A stretch of 64,000 nt of DNA, taken from the NCBI RefSeq assembly GCF_001570925.1, contig NZ_BCSP01000001.1:124001-188000 (forward strand), in the 5' to 3' direction. This DNA is from [Zimmermannella] bifida NBRC 103089 (GTDB lineage: Bacteria; Actinomycetota; Actinomycetes; Actinomycetales; Microbacteriaceae). Below the pieces are notes generated by a model that was not told where the DNA came from, did not search any database, and saw only the letters and a list, made by a program, of their open reading frames with translations. Shown here in pieces: positions 9,009 to 17,628 of this stretch (positions within the stretch are counted from its first letter, which is position 1; the number at the start of each line of letters is the position of its first letter). Made by a program: the position numbers and the translations under genes.

Positions 9009-9086
9009 CTGGTGGGGCGGACGGGGCTTGAACCCCGCGACGCGATTGAGCGTTGCGCGCCCCTGCGCCAACGTGAGTGGTTACGA
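9009..9086 (-). pseudogene. decayed tandem copy of the neighbouring tRNA-CAT
   Basis: Bases 9009-9035 are identical to 9089-9115, the 3' end (CCA, acceptor 3' strand and most of the T-arm) of the intact tRNA. The offset is 80 bp, about one tRNA length plus spacer. The rest of the copy (9036-9086) does not form an acceptor 5' strand, D-arm or recognisable anticodon arm, and one extra base disturbs the T-stem. It reads either as a tandem tRNA duplicate whose 5' half decayed or as a 3'-end duplication left by an integration event. Confidence 0.6.
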
Positions 9087-9089
9087 AAC

Positions 9090-9166
9090 TGGTGGGGCGG
9101 ACGGGGCTTGAACCCGTGACCGACGGATTATGAGTCCGCTGCTCTAACCGGCTGAGCTACCGCCCC
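9090..9166 (-). tRNA. tRNA with CAT anticodon (elongator Met, or Ile2)
   Basis: On the minus strand the acceptor GGGGCGG pairs with CCGCCCC, followed by discriminator A and an encoded CCA. The D-arm GCTCAGCCGGTTAGAGC, anticodon arm CGGACTCATAATCCG and T-arm GGGTTCAAGCCCC are standard. Loop CTCATAA carries anticodon CAT. The D-loop and lack of an initiator-type acceptor mismatch exclude initiator Met; elongator Met is the usual call, but an Ile2 tRNA needing TilS modification cannot be excluded by reading alone. Confidence 0.93.
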
Positions 9167-9243
9167 AGAGAATGCAATGCTACCTGCAAAATGGCGGTAT
9201 AAAACTTGGGTTTGTGTTTACTCGCATCTGTATCGTGACAGAC

Positions 9244-11790
9244 GTGAAGGCATTTGACTCATTCCACGTCCTCCCTGTCCTCCCCGAATCGTTGCAGCCG
9301 CTTCGAGACCTCGCCATGAACCTTCGCTGGTCGTGGCGCGAGCAGGCGCACAATCTCTTCCGGTCAATGGATCCGGCGCTGTGGAGCAAGACGGGTCACA
9401 ACCCGATCATGATGCTGCAGCAGCTTCCGGCAAGCCGTATGAACGAGCTCGCAAACGACGAGTCATTCCTGCTGTGGATGAACCAGGAAGTGGCAGACCT
9501 CCACGAATACCTGACCAAGGACCTCTGGTTCTCGAAGACGACCGCCGAAACCGAAGACGCAGCCACCTCGATTGCCTACTTCTCGATGGAGTTCGGCGTG
9601 CACCAGTCGCTGCCGATCTACTCGGGCGGTCTTGGCGTCCTGGCCGGTGACCACCTGAAGTCGGCTTCCGACCTTGGCGTGCCACTGGTGGGCATTGGCA
9701 TGCTCTACACGTTTGGCTACTTCAGCCAGTCGCTATCGGCCGAAGGCTGGCAGCAGGAAATCTACGAGTCGCACGCACCGGAGACCCTTGCGGTGGCACC
9801 GGTCCTTGATGAACAGGGCAACCACCTCGAAGTTTCGGTGCTCTTCCCGGGCGACCGTATCGCGAACATCCGCGTCTGGAAGGCCGCCATCGGCCGCGTC
9901 ACGCTGCTGCTGCTCGACACCAACCTCGAGTCGAACCCAGAAGACTTCCGCAGCATCACCGACCGGCTCTACGGTGGCGACGTCGAGCACCGCATCAAGC
10001 AGGAACTCGTGCTCGGTGTGGGCGGTGTCCGTGCGGTGCAGCGCTACTGCGACATCAACGGAGCAGCCCGTCCAGACGTCTACCACATGAACGAAGGCCA
10101 CGCCGGCTTCCTCGGTATCGAACGTATCGGTCAGATGATTGGCGAGGGCGAAGACTGGGCAACCGCACTCGCAACGGTGCGCGCATCCACCCTCTTCACC
10201 ACCCACACGCCAGTTCCCGCCGGAATCGACCGCTTCGAGAACCACATGGTGGAGCGCTACCTGCAAGGAGGCGACGACGGCACCTCGCGACTTACCCCGG
10301 GCGTACCAGTTCACGAAGTCATGCAGCTTGGCCGCGAAGATGACCCGTCGCGCTTCAACATGGCGCACCTTGGCCTGCGTCTGGCCCAGTACGCAAACGG
10401 TGTAGCAAAGCTTCACGGTGCCGTATCGCGCGGCATGTTTAAGGGGCTCTACCCGAACTTCGACGAGCCTGAGGTGCCGATCACCTCGATCACGAACGGT
10501 GTCCACACCCCAACTTGGACGCGCGGTCCGATCAAGCCACTCGTCAATGCGCTGGCCGGTGGTGAAGAACTTGCGACGGTCGAAGCGTGGAAGCACACCG
10601 ATGCGGTCACCGCGGCAGAACTGTGGAACGTGCGTAACGAACTGCGCACCGAGCTCGTGACTCGTGCACGAGGGCTGGTTTCGGACTCGTGGCAGGAACG
10701 CGGCGCCCAAGAAGCCGAACTTGGCTGGACCAAGAACATCTTGGATCCAAACGCCCTGACCGTTGGTTTCGCGCGTCGCGTCTCCACCTACAAGCGACTG
10801 ACGCTGATGCTGCAGCAGCCAGACCGCCTGCGCGCCATTCTGCTGAACGAAGAACGCCCGGTGCAGTTTGTCATCGCCGGCAAGGCACACCCGGCTGACA
10901 TGGGCGGTAAGCAGCTCCTGCAGGAACTCGTGCGCTTCGCTGATGAAGCCGGCGTGCGTGACCGCATCGTGTTCATCCCCGACTACAACATCTCGATGGG
11001 CAAGTTCCTCGTTGCCGGTTCGGACATTTGGTTGAACAACCCGGTTCGTCCGCAGGAAGCATCGGGTACTTCGGGAATGAAAGCCGTCATGAACGGGGGC
11101 CTGACGCTGTCGATTTCTGACGGCTGGTGGGATGAAGTTGCCGACGATGAGATCGGCTGGACGATTCCAACCGCGCCGCACGGCGACGACAGCCAGCGCG
11201 ACCGTTGGGAAGCTCAGGCGCTCTACGACATGCTCGAACACGAAGTGGTACCAATGTTCTACGACCGTGACGAAGACGGCGTACCGCAGGAGTGGATTGC
11301 AAAGGTCCGTAACTCGATGTCGCAAATTGGTGCTCGGATGAGTGCAGAACGCATGGTGCGCGACTACTGCACCGAGCTGTACCTGCCGGCAGGCCGCAGC
11401 GCACGCATGGCGGCCGACCGTGAGCGTACGCGCGCATTCGCGCAGTGGAAGGTTCGCATCGCCGAGAATTGGGACGGCGTACGCGTGCTGTCGGCTTCGG
11501 CCGGTGAAGCTGCCACCGCGGCGGGCAGCGCAAGCCGACTGCAGGCCACGGTCGACCTGGGTGCGCTCATGAGCAGTGACGTCGCCGTACAGGGCGTCTA
11601 CGGACGACGTGGCGCTGATGGTGAACTTATTGCACCGACTGTGGTCAACATGACCCCGACCAGCGACGGCAATTACGAAGTTGCCACCGTTGTGGATGCA
11701 CCAGGTGACTACGGCTTTACGGTTCGGGTAGTGCCGGCGCACGAAATGCTCCGCTCGCCAGCCGAGCTCGGCCTAGTTCGGTACGCCTAG
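9244..11790 (+). CDS. glgP: alpha-glucan (glycogen/maltodextrin) phosphorylase
   Basis: 848 residues from the chosen start. It releases glucose 1-phosphate from alpha-1,4-glucans using pyridoxal phosphate. The N-terminal 110 residues are the DUF3417 domain common in actinobacterial GlgP (VLPVLPESLQPLRDLAMNLRWSW). The PLP-lysine motif EASGTSGMKAVMNGG places the lysine near residue 613, and YFSMEFGVHQSLPIYSGGLG is the phosphorylase glucan/PLP site. GTG 9244 (MKAFDSFHVLPVLP) matches the family N-terminus; an in-frame ATG at 9172 would lie only 6 bp from the divergent tRNA and adds unlike sequence. No good ribosome site precedes GTG 9244 or GTG 9235, so a short or absent leader is possible. Confidence 0.93.
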   Translation: MKAFDSFHVLPVLPESLQPLRDLAMNLRWSWREQAHNLFRSMDPALWSKTGHNPIMMLQQLPASRMNELANDESFLLWMNQEVADLHEYLTKDLWFSKTTAETEDAATSIAYFSMEFGVHQSLPIYSGGLGVLAGDHLKSASDLGVPLVGIGMLYTFGYFSQSLSAEGWQQEIYESHAPETLAVAPVLDEQGNHLEVSVLFPGDRIANIRVWKAAIGRVTLLLLDTNLESNPEDFRSITDRLYGGDVEHRIKQELVLGVGGVRAVQRYCDINGAARPDVYHMNEGHAGFLGIERIGQMIGEGEDWATALATVRASTLFTTHTPVPAGIDRFENHMVERYLQGGDDGTSRLTPGVPVHEVMQLGREDDPSRFNMAHLGLRLAQYANGVAKLHGAVSRGMFKGLYPNFDEPEVPITSITNGVHTPTWTRGPIKPLVNALAGGEELATVEAWKHTDAVTAAELWNVRNELRTELVTRARGLVSDSWQERGAQEAELGWTKNILDPNALTVGFARRVSTYKRLTLMLQQPDRLRAILLNEERPVQFVIAGKAHPADMGGKQLLQELVRFADEAGVRDRIVFIPDYNISMGKFLVAGSDIWLNNPVRPQEASGTSGMKAVMNGGLTLSISDGWWDEVADDEIGWTIPTAPHGDDSQRDRWEAQALYDMLEHEVVPMFYDRDEDGVPQEWIAKVRNSMSQIGARMSAERMVRDYCTELYLPAGRSARMAADRERTRAFAQWKVRIAENWDGVRVLSASAGEAATAAGSASRLQATVDLGALMSSDVAVQGVYGRRGADGELIAPTVVNMTPTSDGNYEVATVVDAPGDYGFTVRVVPAHEMLRSPAELGLVRYA

Positions 11791-11830
11791 CCTCGACCGT
11801 CACCAGCCAAGTAGTCGTTGAAACGGTACG

Positions 11831-11864
11831 AAGTGGCCCTCACACATCGGTGTGGGGGCCACTT
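11831..11864 (+). terminator. terminator after glgP
   Basis: AAGTGGCCCTCACAC (11831-11845) pairs with GTGTGGGGGCCACTT (11850-11864) around an ATCG tetraloop, 40 bp after the glgP stop. The T-run is short (TTCCCGTT). Confidence 0.75.
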
Positions 11865-12020
11865 CCCGTTAACACGCCGCCAGGTTGAATCACATGCTTG
11901 TGGTTCATAGCTAACATCGGGCATAATTCCTGACGACAGTCGAATACCGTAGGGCAGCCAAGCCTCATTCACGAATGGTCGTAGGGGAAGACGTACCAAC
12001 CCGTGAAATCTGGAGGAAAC

Positions 12021-12524
12021 ATGGCTGCAAACACCACGCAGGGAGTACTTTACGTACACTCTGCTCCTCGTGCGCTCTGTCAGCACGTGGAGTGGGGGAT
12101 CGGTCGCGCTCTTGGCGAGCCGGTGAACCTGCAATGGACGAGCCAGCCCGTTATCCGGGGCAGCGTCCGCGCAACCTACACCTGGCGAGGAACCGCTGGC
12201 ACCGCCGCGGCTATCGCATCCCAATTGCGTGGGTGGGAACACCTGCGCTTCGAAGTGACCGAGGACGCCAGCGAAGGCACCGACGGCGGCCGCTGGATGC
12301 ACACGCCAGGCCTTGGCATCTTCTACGCACAGATGGATGCGGCCGGCAACATGGTCGTACCCGAAGACCGCATCCGTTACGCCATGGAACTTGCCGGCGG
12401 CAACGCAACGGAACTCCACCGTGAACTGCAGCTCGCACTGGGCCAGGCGTGGGATGAGGAACTCGAACCATTCCGTGCTGACGGTGGCGACACTTCCGTC
12501 GTGTGGATGCACCGCGTCGGCTAA
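12021..12524 (+). CDS. DUF3145 family protein
   Basis: 167 residues. The opening TTQGVLYVHSAPRALCQHVEWGIG and the segment RGSVRATYTWRGTAGTAAAIASQLRGWEHLRFEVTED match DUF3145, a protein family seen almost only in actinobacteria and of unknown function. It has no signal peptide or membrane segment and looks like a soluble alpha/beta protein. The ATG at 12021 follows GGAGG at 12012-12016, so the start is secure. It stands alone, converging on the fatty-acid operon with a strong shared terminator between them. Conservation next to the fab genes is common in this group, but nothing here shows a functional link. Confidence 0.85.
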   Translation: MAANTTQGVLYVHSAPRALCQHVEWGIGRALGEPVNLQWTSQPVIRGSVRATYTWRGTAGTAAAIASQLRGWEHLRFEVTEDASEGTDGGRWMHTPGLGIFYAQMDAAGNMVVPEDRIRYAMELAGGNATELHRELQLALGQAWDEELEPFRADGGDTSVVWMHRVG

Positions 12525-12661
12525 ACGCTGACCGCGCTGGGCCACCACGCGAGCTTATGCACATCGTCTCGTGCGTAGCTTCGCGCCCACGAGCTTGGTA
12601 GCTGACCCACACCGCGTGGTGGCGATCGCTTCCCTCCAGTAGGCGATCACGCCGAAACGTA

Positions 12662-12705
12662 AAACGGCGGGAACGCTGGCCTGTAGCCAGACGTTCCCGC
12701 CGTTT
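12662..12705. terminator. bidirectional terminator between DUF3145 gene and fabF
   Basis: AAACGGCGGGAACG (12662-12675) pairs perfectly with CGTTCCCGCCGTTT (12692-12705); an inner CTGGC/GCCAG stem fills the loop. It lies between two convergent genes and serves both. Confidence 0.88.
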
Positions 12706-12720
12706 CGTTGTGTGTGGTGG

Positions 12721-13971
12721 TTACGCGTACTTACGCAGCGCAACGACGGCGTTGTGTCCGCCGAAACCGAACGAGGTTGAAATCGCGAGGCCTCCGACCG
12801 GGATGTCGACCTTACGCGGCTCAAGCACCACGTCGAGGTTGATCTCAGGGTCCATTTCGTCAACGTTGATCGTTGGTGGCAGCAGGTTCTGCTGCAGGGC
12901 CAGCGCGGTGAACATGGCTTCGATTGCCCCAGCGCCACCGAGCAGGTGACCGGTCGAGGCCTTGGTGGCCGAAACCGGGATCTCCCGGGCACGTTCGCCA
13001 AAGAAGTTGGCGAACGCGGTGGCTTCAGCAATGTCGCCGACCGGCGTCGAAGTGGCGTGCGCATTGATGTGCACGACCTCGTCCGGCGTGGCGCCCGCCT
13101 GCTGCAGGGCAGCTTCCATGGCGCGGATGGCACCAGCACCGTTGGGGTCAGGCGCGGTGATGTGGTAGGCGTCAGAGGTGACGCCGCCACCGGCAACTTC
13201 GGCAATGATCGTGGCGCCGCGGGCCAGCGCGTGTTCTTCGGTCTCCAGCACGAGCGCGGCAGCACCCTCACCGAGTACGAAGCCGTCACGGTTGACGTCG
13301 TACGGGCGGGATGCGGTTGCCGGGTCGTCGTTCTTTCGCGAGAGCGCCTGCATGGAAGCGAATGCGGCGATGGGCAGCGGGTGCACGGCGGCTTCTGAGC
13401 CACCGGCAATGATCACATCGGCAAGGCCTGCCTGCAGGTGATCGTAAGCGTTGATGATCGACTCGGTACTCGAGGCACAGGCCGACACCGCGGAACGGAT
13501 TCCGCCGCGGGCTTCCAGATCCATGCCGATTGCTGCGGCAGGGCCGTTTGGCATGAGCATGGGAACGGTAAGGGGGAGGACACGACGCGCGCCGCGGTCA
13601 CGGAGCGTGTCCCACGCATCCAGCAGCGTCCAAACGCCGCCAATACCGGTAGCCCAGTCGACCATGAGTCGTTCTGGTGCCACGCTACCCACTTCGAGCC
13701 CCGCATTTGCGAATGCTTCACGGCCGGCAAGCAGCGCGTACTGGCTGGAGGGGTCAAGTCGCTTTGCCGCGACACGCTCAAGGTGGTCGCTGGCGGGTTC
13801 CTTCACCGTGGCGGCGAAGTTGACCGGGATCTCTACGTCGTATTTGCAGATGTCTTCCGGAAGGTCACGTGCACCGGATTCGCCCCGGAGCAATGCTTCC
13901 CAGGTTGCGGCAGCATTTGGACCGAGCGGGCTGAATGCGCCAACTCCGGTGATTACGATTTTTTTGGTCAT
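12721..13971 (-). CDS. fabF: beta-ketoacyl-ACP synthase II
   Basis: 416 residues, the usual length. It condenses malonyl-ACP with acyl-ACP in fatty acid elongation. The thiolase-fold catalytic residues are all visible: C165 in SACASSTES, H305 in INAHATSTP, K337 and H342 in KASTGHLLGGAG. The ATG at 13971 gives the standard start MTKKIVITGVG. It is the last gene of the fabD-fabH-acpP-fabF operon, 73 bp after acpP, and ends at a strong terminator. A single FabF in the operon serving all elongation rounds is the usual Micrococcales arrangement. Confidence 0.96.
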   Translation of the reverse strand: MTKKIVITGVGAFSPLGPNAAATWEALLRGESGARDLPEDICKYDVEIPVNFAATVKEPASDHLERVAAKRLDPSSQYALLAGREAFANAGLEVGSVAPERLMVDWATGIGGVWTLLDAWDTLRDRGARRVLPLTVPMLMPNGPAAAIGMDLEARGGIRSAVSACASSTESIINAYDHLQAGLADVIIAGGSEAAVHPLPIAAFASMQALSRKNDDPATASRPYDVNRDGFVLGEGAAALVLETEEHALARGATIIAEVAGGGVTSDAYHITAPDPNGAGAIRAMEAALQQAGATPDEVVHINAHATSTPVGDIAEATAFANFFGERAREIPVSATKASTGHLLGGAGAIEAMFTALALQQNLLPPTINVDEMDPEINLDVVLEPRKVDIPVGGLAISTSFGFGGHNAVVALRKYA

Positions 13972-14044
13972 GCGCGTGGCTTCCTAATCAAAACAGGGGT
14001 CGTGTGGGCTACGCCGACTTGACGTAGCCCACACGCGATGCGTA

Positions 14045-14293
14045 CTAGGCCTGGGCAGCAGCGATGAAGCTAACTGCGTCCTGAACGGTCTTGAGGTTCT
14101 CGACCTCTGAGTCCGGGATCTCTACGTCGAACTTCGATTCTGCGTTAACAACGATGGTCATCATCGAGATCGAGTCGATGTCGAGGTCGTCGGTGAACGA
14201 CTTGTCGGCGGTTACGGTGTCAGCCGCGATACCGGTTTCTTCATTAACGAGCTCGGCCAGGCCAGCCAGGATTTCTTCGTTGGTGAGTGCCAT
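14045..14293 (-). CDS. acpP: acyl carrier protein
   Basis: 82 residues, acidic, four-helix ACP pattern. The phosphopantetheine site is S41 in DLDIDSISMM, a DSI variant of the common DSL motif. It carries growing acyl chains between the Fab enzymes. The ATG at 14293 follows AGGAG with 8-nt spacing. It lies between fabH and fabF in the operon, the usual position. Confidence 0.96.
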   Translation of the reverse strand: MALTNEEILAGLAELVNEETGIAADTVTADKSFTDDLDIDSISMMTIVVNAESKFDVEIPDSEVENLKTVQDAVSFIAAAQA

Positions 14294-14369
14294 GATTTCT
14301 CCTTATTTTGTGGGGGTCGTAGTGGATGGTCAGGGAGTTTGTGTGTGGTGTTCGGTGTCAACGCTGCCA

Positions 14370-15377
14370 CTAGGGCAGGCGAACAACCTGGGCAGCATAT
14401 GCCAATCCGGCACCAAAACCGATTTGCAGCGCGTATCCGCCGCGAACCTCAGGGTGCTCTTGCAGCAAGCGATGCGTGGCCAGCGGTACCGAGGCGCCTG
14501 AGGTGTTCCCGGTGTCCTGAATGTCGCGGGCAATGATGACCGATTCGGGCACACCGAGCTGCTTTGCGAACTCATCGATGATGCGCATGTTCGCCTGGTG
14601 TGGGATGAACGCAGCGAGTTGGTCGGCAGTGATTCCGGCAACTTCAAGGGCTTCGCGGGCGACCTTGGCCATTTCCCATACGGCCCAGCGGAATACCGCC
14701 TTGCCGTCCTGACGCAGCGTCGGGAACGGCTCGAGACCGAGACGGTGCTTGTGCAGCTCACCGCTCATCGAGACCGCATCCCATTTGGAACCGTCTGAGC
14801 CGATTACCGAGCGCGAGATTCCGGGGGTGTCCGATGGGCCAACCACGGTGGCACCGGCTCCGTCACCGAGTAGGAACGAGATGCTTCGGTCCGTTGGATC
14901 GATGAAGTCCGAGAGCTTTTCGGAACCAACTACGAGTACGTACTCGGCGATACCAGCGCGAATCAGCGCATCCGCCTGGGCAATGGCGTAGCAATAGCCA
15001 GCGCAACCTGCCGAAATGTCGTACGCGGTTGGATCCTTGATGCCCAGACCATCGGCGATACGCGTTGCCGCGGCTGGCGTCTGCATCATGTTGGTGACGG
15101 TGGCGACAATGACCGCACCGATCTGTTCCGGCTGCACACCGGAGGCCTGCAGGGCATCGGCACCGGCAGCAACACCCATGGTGACCACGTTCTGGTCTTC
15201 GCCGGCGCGCGCACGCGTGATGATGCCGGTGCGCTGACGAATCCATTCGTCAGACGAGTTGATCGGCTCGGCGATGTCCTCGTTGGTCACGGCATGTTCA
15301 CCGCGGTAGGCACCGAGGCCGTAGATGCGAGTGAATGCTGGACCGGTCGCGGTGTTAAGCGTTACGGAAGTAGACAA
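14370..15377 (-). CDS. fabH: beta-ketoacyl-ACP synthase III
   Basis: 335 residues. It starts fatty acid synthesis by condensing an acyl-CoA primer with malonyl-ACP; in this group branched primers are normal, though primer choice is not readable here. The catalytic triad is C125 (SAGCAGYCYAI), H260 (FIPHQANMRI) and N291 (DTGNTSGAS). GDGAGATVV lies near 171-179. The start ATG at 15377 follows GGAGCG. It lies 12 bp after fabD and 76 bp before acpP, so it is co-transcribed with both. Confidence 0.96.
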   Translation of the reverse strand: MSTSVTLNTATGPAFTRIYGLGAYRGEHAVTNEDIAEPINSSDEWIRQRTGIITRARAGEDQNVVTMGVAAGADALQASGVQPEQIGAVIVATVTNMMQTPAAATRIADGLGIKDPTAYDISAGCAGYCYAIAQADALIRAGIAEYVLVVGSEKLSDFIDPTDRSISFLLGDGAGATVVGPSDTPGISRSVIGSDGSKWDAVSMSGELHKHRLGLEPFPTLRQDGKAVFRWAVWEMAKVAREALEVAGITADQLAAFIPHQANMRIIDEFAKQLGVPESVIIARDIQDTGNTSGASVPLATHRLLQEHPEVRGGYALQIGFGAGLAYAAQVVRLP

Positions 15378-15389
15378 CGTGCAGCGCTC

Positions 15390-16304
15390 CTATTCTGCGA
15401 TTGCGTCGATGAGGGCATCGATGTCCGCCGGAGCGTTGATGGCGATGCGATCAAATTCGGGAAGGGCACGCTTCGCGAGCCCGGTAAGCGTACCTGCTGG
15501 TGTCGCCTCAGCGATCAGTCGGTGGCCGTCGCGTGCGAATGCGTCCATGCAGCGGTTCCAACGCACCGGGCGCGAAACCTGGTCCACGAGCAGCTGGCGG
15601 AAAGTTTCGCCCGACTCGACGCGTGTGCCGTCGGCGTTGGTGTAGATGGGCAGCTTGGGGTCGGCAACCGGGAACGAATCGATCTGTTCGTTCAGGGCGT
15701 CGTGAGCTGTCTGCATCCAGTGCGTGTGGAACGCACCTGCCACCTTCAGCGGAATCACGCGCGTACCTGGCGCCGGGTTTGCCTTGAGGTCTGCGAGGGC
15801 CTCGGGAGTTCCTGCCGCGACGATCTGCCCGGCACCGTTGAAGTTGGCCGGCACAATCTCACGTGCCTCAAGGTAGGCGATCACTTCTTCTTCGACACCG
15901 CCAAGAACCGCTGACATCGACGTGGTCACGGCAGCGGCATCGGCAGCCATGAGCTGGGCACGCTGCGCAACGAAGCGCATCGCGGTTTCCGCGTCAAAGA
16001 TTCCTGCCGCGTATGCCGCGGTGATTTCACCAACAGAGTGGCCGGCAACGGCGAGATTGTCCACCGACATGCCGCGTGCCACGAATGCATCCCAGGTGAG
16101 TATTCCGGCGGCCACGATCAGCGGCTGAGCAATTGCCGTGTCACGGATTGTCTCGGCGTCGGATTCGGTGCCGTGGGTGATGAGGTCACAGCCAATGGCG
16201 TCAGAAATAGTGGCGAGCTTGGTGCGCGCCGTTTCGTCTTCGAGCCATGGCGCAAGGAACCCGGGTGTTTGCGAGCCCTGTCCGGGGAAGGTGAATACGG
16301 TCAT
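15390..16304 (-). CDS. fabD: malonyl-CoA:ACP transacylase
   Basis: 304 residues. It moves malonyl from CoA to ACP. The oxyanion loop GQGSQ is at 9-13, the nucleophile is S90 in GHSVGE, and the partner histidine is H193 in VAGAFHTHW. The sequence is standard for bacterial FabD. It is the first structural gene of the fab operon and lies 97 bp downstream of the FasR-like regulator gene on the same strand; that gap holds an inverted repeat described separately. Confidence 0.95.
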   Translation of the reverse strand: MTVFTFPGQGSQTPGFLAPWLEDETARTKLATISDAIGCDLITHGTESDAETIRDTAIAQPLIVAAGILTWDAFVARGMSVDNLAVAGHSVGEITAAYAAGIFDAETAMRFVAQRAQLMAADAAAVTTSMSAVLGGVEEEVIAYLEAREIVPANFNGAGQIVAAGTPEALADLKANPAPGTRVIPLKVAGAFHTHWMQTAHDALNEQIDSFPVADPKLPIYTNADGTRVESGETFRQLLVDQVSRPVRWNRCMDAFARDGHRLIAEATPAGTLTGLAKRALPEFDRIAINAPADIDALIDAIAE

Positions 16305-16341
16305 AATTTCGCTTCTATGTGCTTCGGTTCTGAGTTATCGA

Positions 16342-16393
16342 TGCCAAATGGGACTGAGTCGAGCGTGCAACATGCTAGTGCCCCCCATTGGCA
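16342..16393. promoter_or_regulatory. inverted repeat in the fasR-fabD gap (candidate operator)
   Basis: TGCCAAATGGG (16342-16352) and CCCATTGGCA (16384-16393) form a near-perfect inverted repeat separated by 31 bp, 38 bp upstream of the fabD start. The place is right for a fab-operon operator, and the regulator gene is adjacent. That FasR binds here is inference. Confidence 0.35.
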
Positions 16394-16401
16394 GGAGTGA
16401 G

Positions 16402-17613
16402 CTATCGTTTCGCCGACTTGCCTGTCGACTTGCCCTCGCCGCCGTGATGCTCTGCGATACGCCCCAAGATGAGCGCGCATTGCAGGATCAGCGACTCGCG
16501 CGGCCCGGTTGCATCCCAACCGATGATCTCGGTGATGCGCTTGAGGCGGTAGCGCACCGTGTTGGGATGCACGAACAGTTCGCGTGCGGTGGCTTCGAGC
16601 GAGCGGCCATTGTCGAGATAACAGCCCAGCGTGCTGAGCAGCTCGGACTGGTGATCGGCGAGCGGCATGTAGACCCGCTGGATGAGCGCCTGTCGCGCGA
16701 GCGGATCACCGGCAAGTGCCCGTTCTGGCAGCAGGTCTTCGGCGAGCGTTGGACGCTCGAGGTTGCGGTAGGCGTGAGCCACCGAGAACGCCGCAAGTGC
16801 AGCGCGTGCGCTGCGTGATGCCTCGACCACTGAGGGCACGGTCGGTCCGAGGATGAGCGGACCGGTGCCGAACCCGTGCTCCAAACAACGGGTGATCTCG
16901 AGGAACGAGTGCTCGTTGTTTCCCTCGTGTTCTGCATCGACGTTGCGGCCAACAAACAGCACAAGCCGGTTGCCCTGAATACCGACCAACAGATCGGTGT
17001 GGTTGTGGCGGGCGATCCGTCGAAGTTGATCAACTTCGAGCACCTTGGGGGTGGTGCCAACGATGACCGCGACTTCGCCGTGGCTTGACCAGCCGAGGGC
17101 GGCAACGCGGCTGGGCAGTTCGGCGTCGTGTTCACCGGTGAGGATCGAGTCGACGACCAACGCTTCCAGGCGCGCATCCCACAGCCCCCGAGCTTCGGCA
17201 GCACGCGCGTAGACTTCGGCAGCCGCGAAGGCGATGTCGCGCGAATACCGCAATACGCCCTCACGAATCTCGGGGGAGGCACCGGATACGCGCTCCTCGA
17301 ACACCTCAACAACGACCTGCACCAATTGCAGGGTCTGTTGCAAGCTCACGGAGCGCACGAGTTCACGCGGTGCCGAGTCGAAGACGTCTCGTGCGACCCA
17401 AGTGGCCTCGGATCCCTGTTCGAACCAGTCAACGATTGCGGTAATGCCCGATTGCGCGACCATGCCAACGGCCGAGCGACGGCCCGGTGGCATGTCGGCA
17501 AACCACGGCAGGGTTTGCTCCATGCGGCGCATGACGGTTGACGAAAGGTCGCCGGTCATGCTCCGGAGCCACGCAACTTCGCGGCTGCGTTCAGCAGAAT
17601 TCGATGCAGTCAT
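16402..17613 (-). CDS. fasR: PucR/CdaR-type transcriptional regulator, FasR-like
   Basis: 403 residues without transmembrane segments. The C-terminal helix-turn-helix ARELFVHPNTVRYRLKRI near 345-368 is the PucR HTH_30 domain; the middle section is the GGDEF-like fold usual in this family, and the N-terminus is helical. In Streptomyces a homologue directly upstream of fabD, FasR, activates fatty acid synthesis genes. The same gene order here (regulator, fabD, fabH, acpP, fabF, one strand) supports that role. aceE lies 15 bp upstream of it on the same strand ordering, ending at 17629, so read-through from aceE may add to its expression. Confidence 0.85.
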   Translation of the reverse strand: MTASNSAERSREVAWLRSMTGDLSSTVMRRMEQTLPWFADMPPGRRSAVGMVAQSGITAIVDWFEQGSEATWVARDVFDSAPRELVRSVSLQQTLQLVQVVVEVFEERVSGASPEIREGVLRYSRDIAFAAAEVYARAAEARGLWDARLEALVVDSILTGEHDAELPSRVAALGWSSHGEVAVIVGTTPKVLEVDQLRRIARHNHTDLLVGIQGNRLVLFVGRNVDAEHEGNNEHSFLEITRCLEHGFGTGPLILGPTVPSVVEASRSARAALAAFSVAHAYRNLERPTLAEDLLPERALAGDPLARQALIQRVYMPLADHQSELLSTLGCYLDNGRSLEATARELFVHPNTVRYRLKRITEIIGWDATGPRESLILQCALILGRIAEHHGGEGKSTGKSAKR

Positions 17614-17628
17614 GTCCTAGTGCGCCGC

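Noticed and set aside
9172-9243. Longer glgP start at ATG 9172
   Set aside because: It begins 6 bp from the divergent tRNA and adds 24 residues unlike the GlgP N-terminus.
9733-11742. 669-codon open frame antisense to glgP
   Set aside because: It is the shadow of a long high-GC gene read on the other strand; the sequence is His/Val/Arg-rich without any motif, and glgP itself is fully conserved in its motifs.
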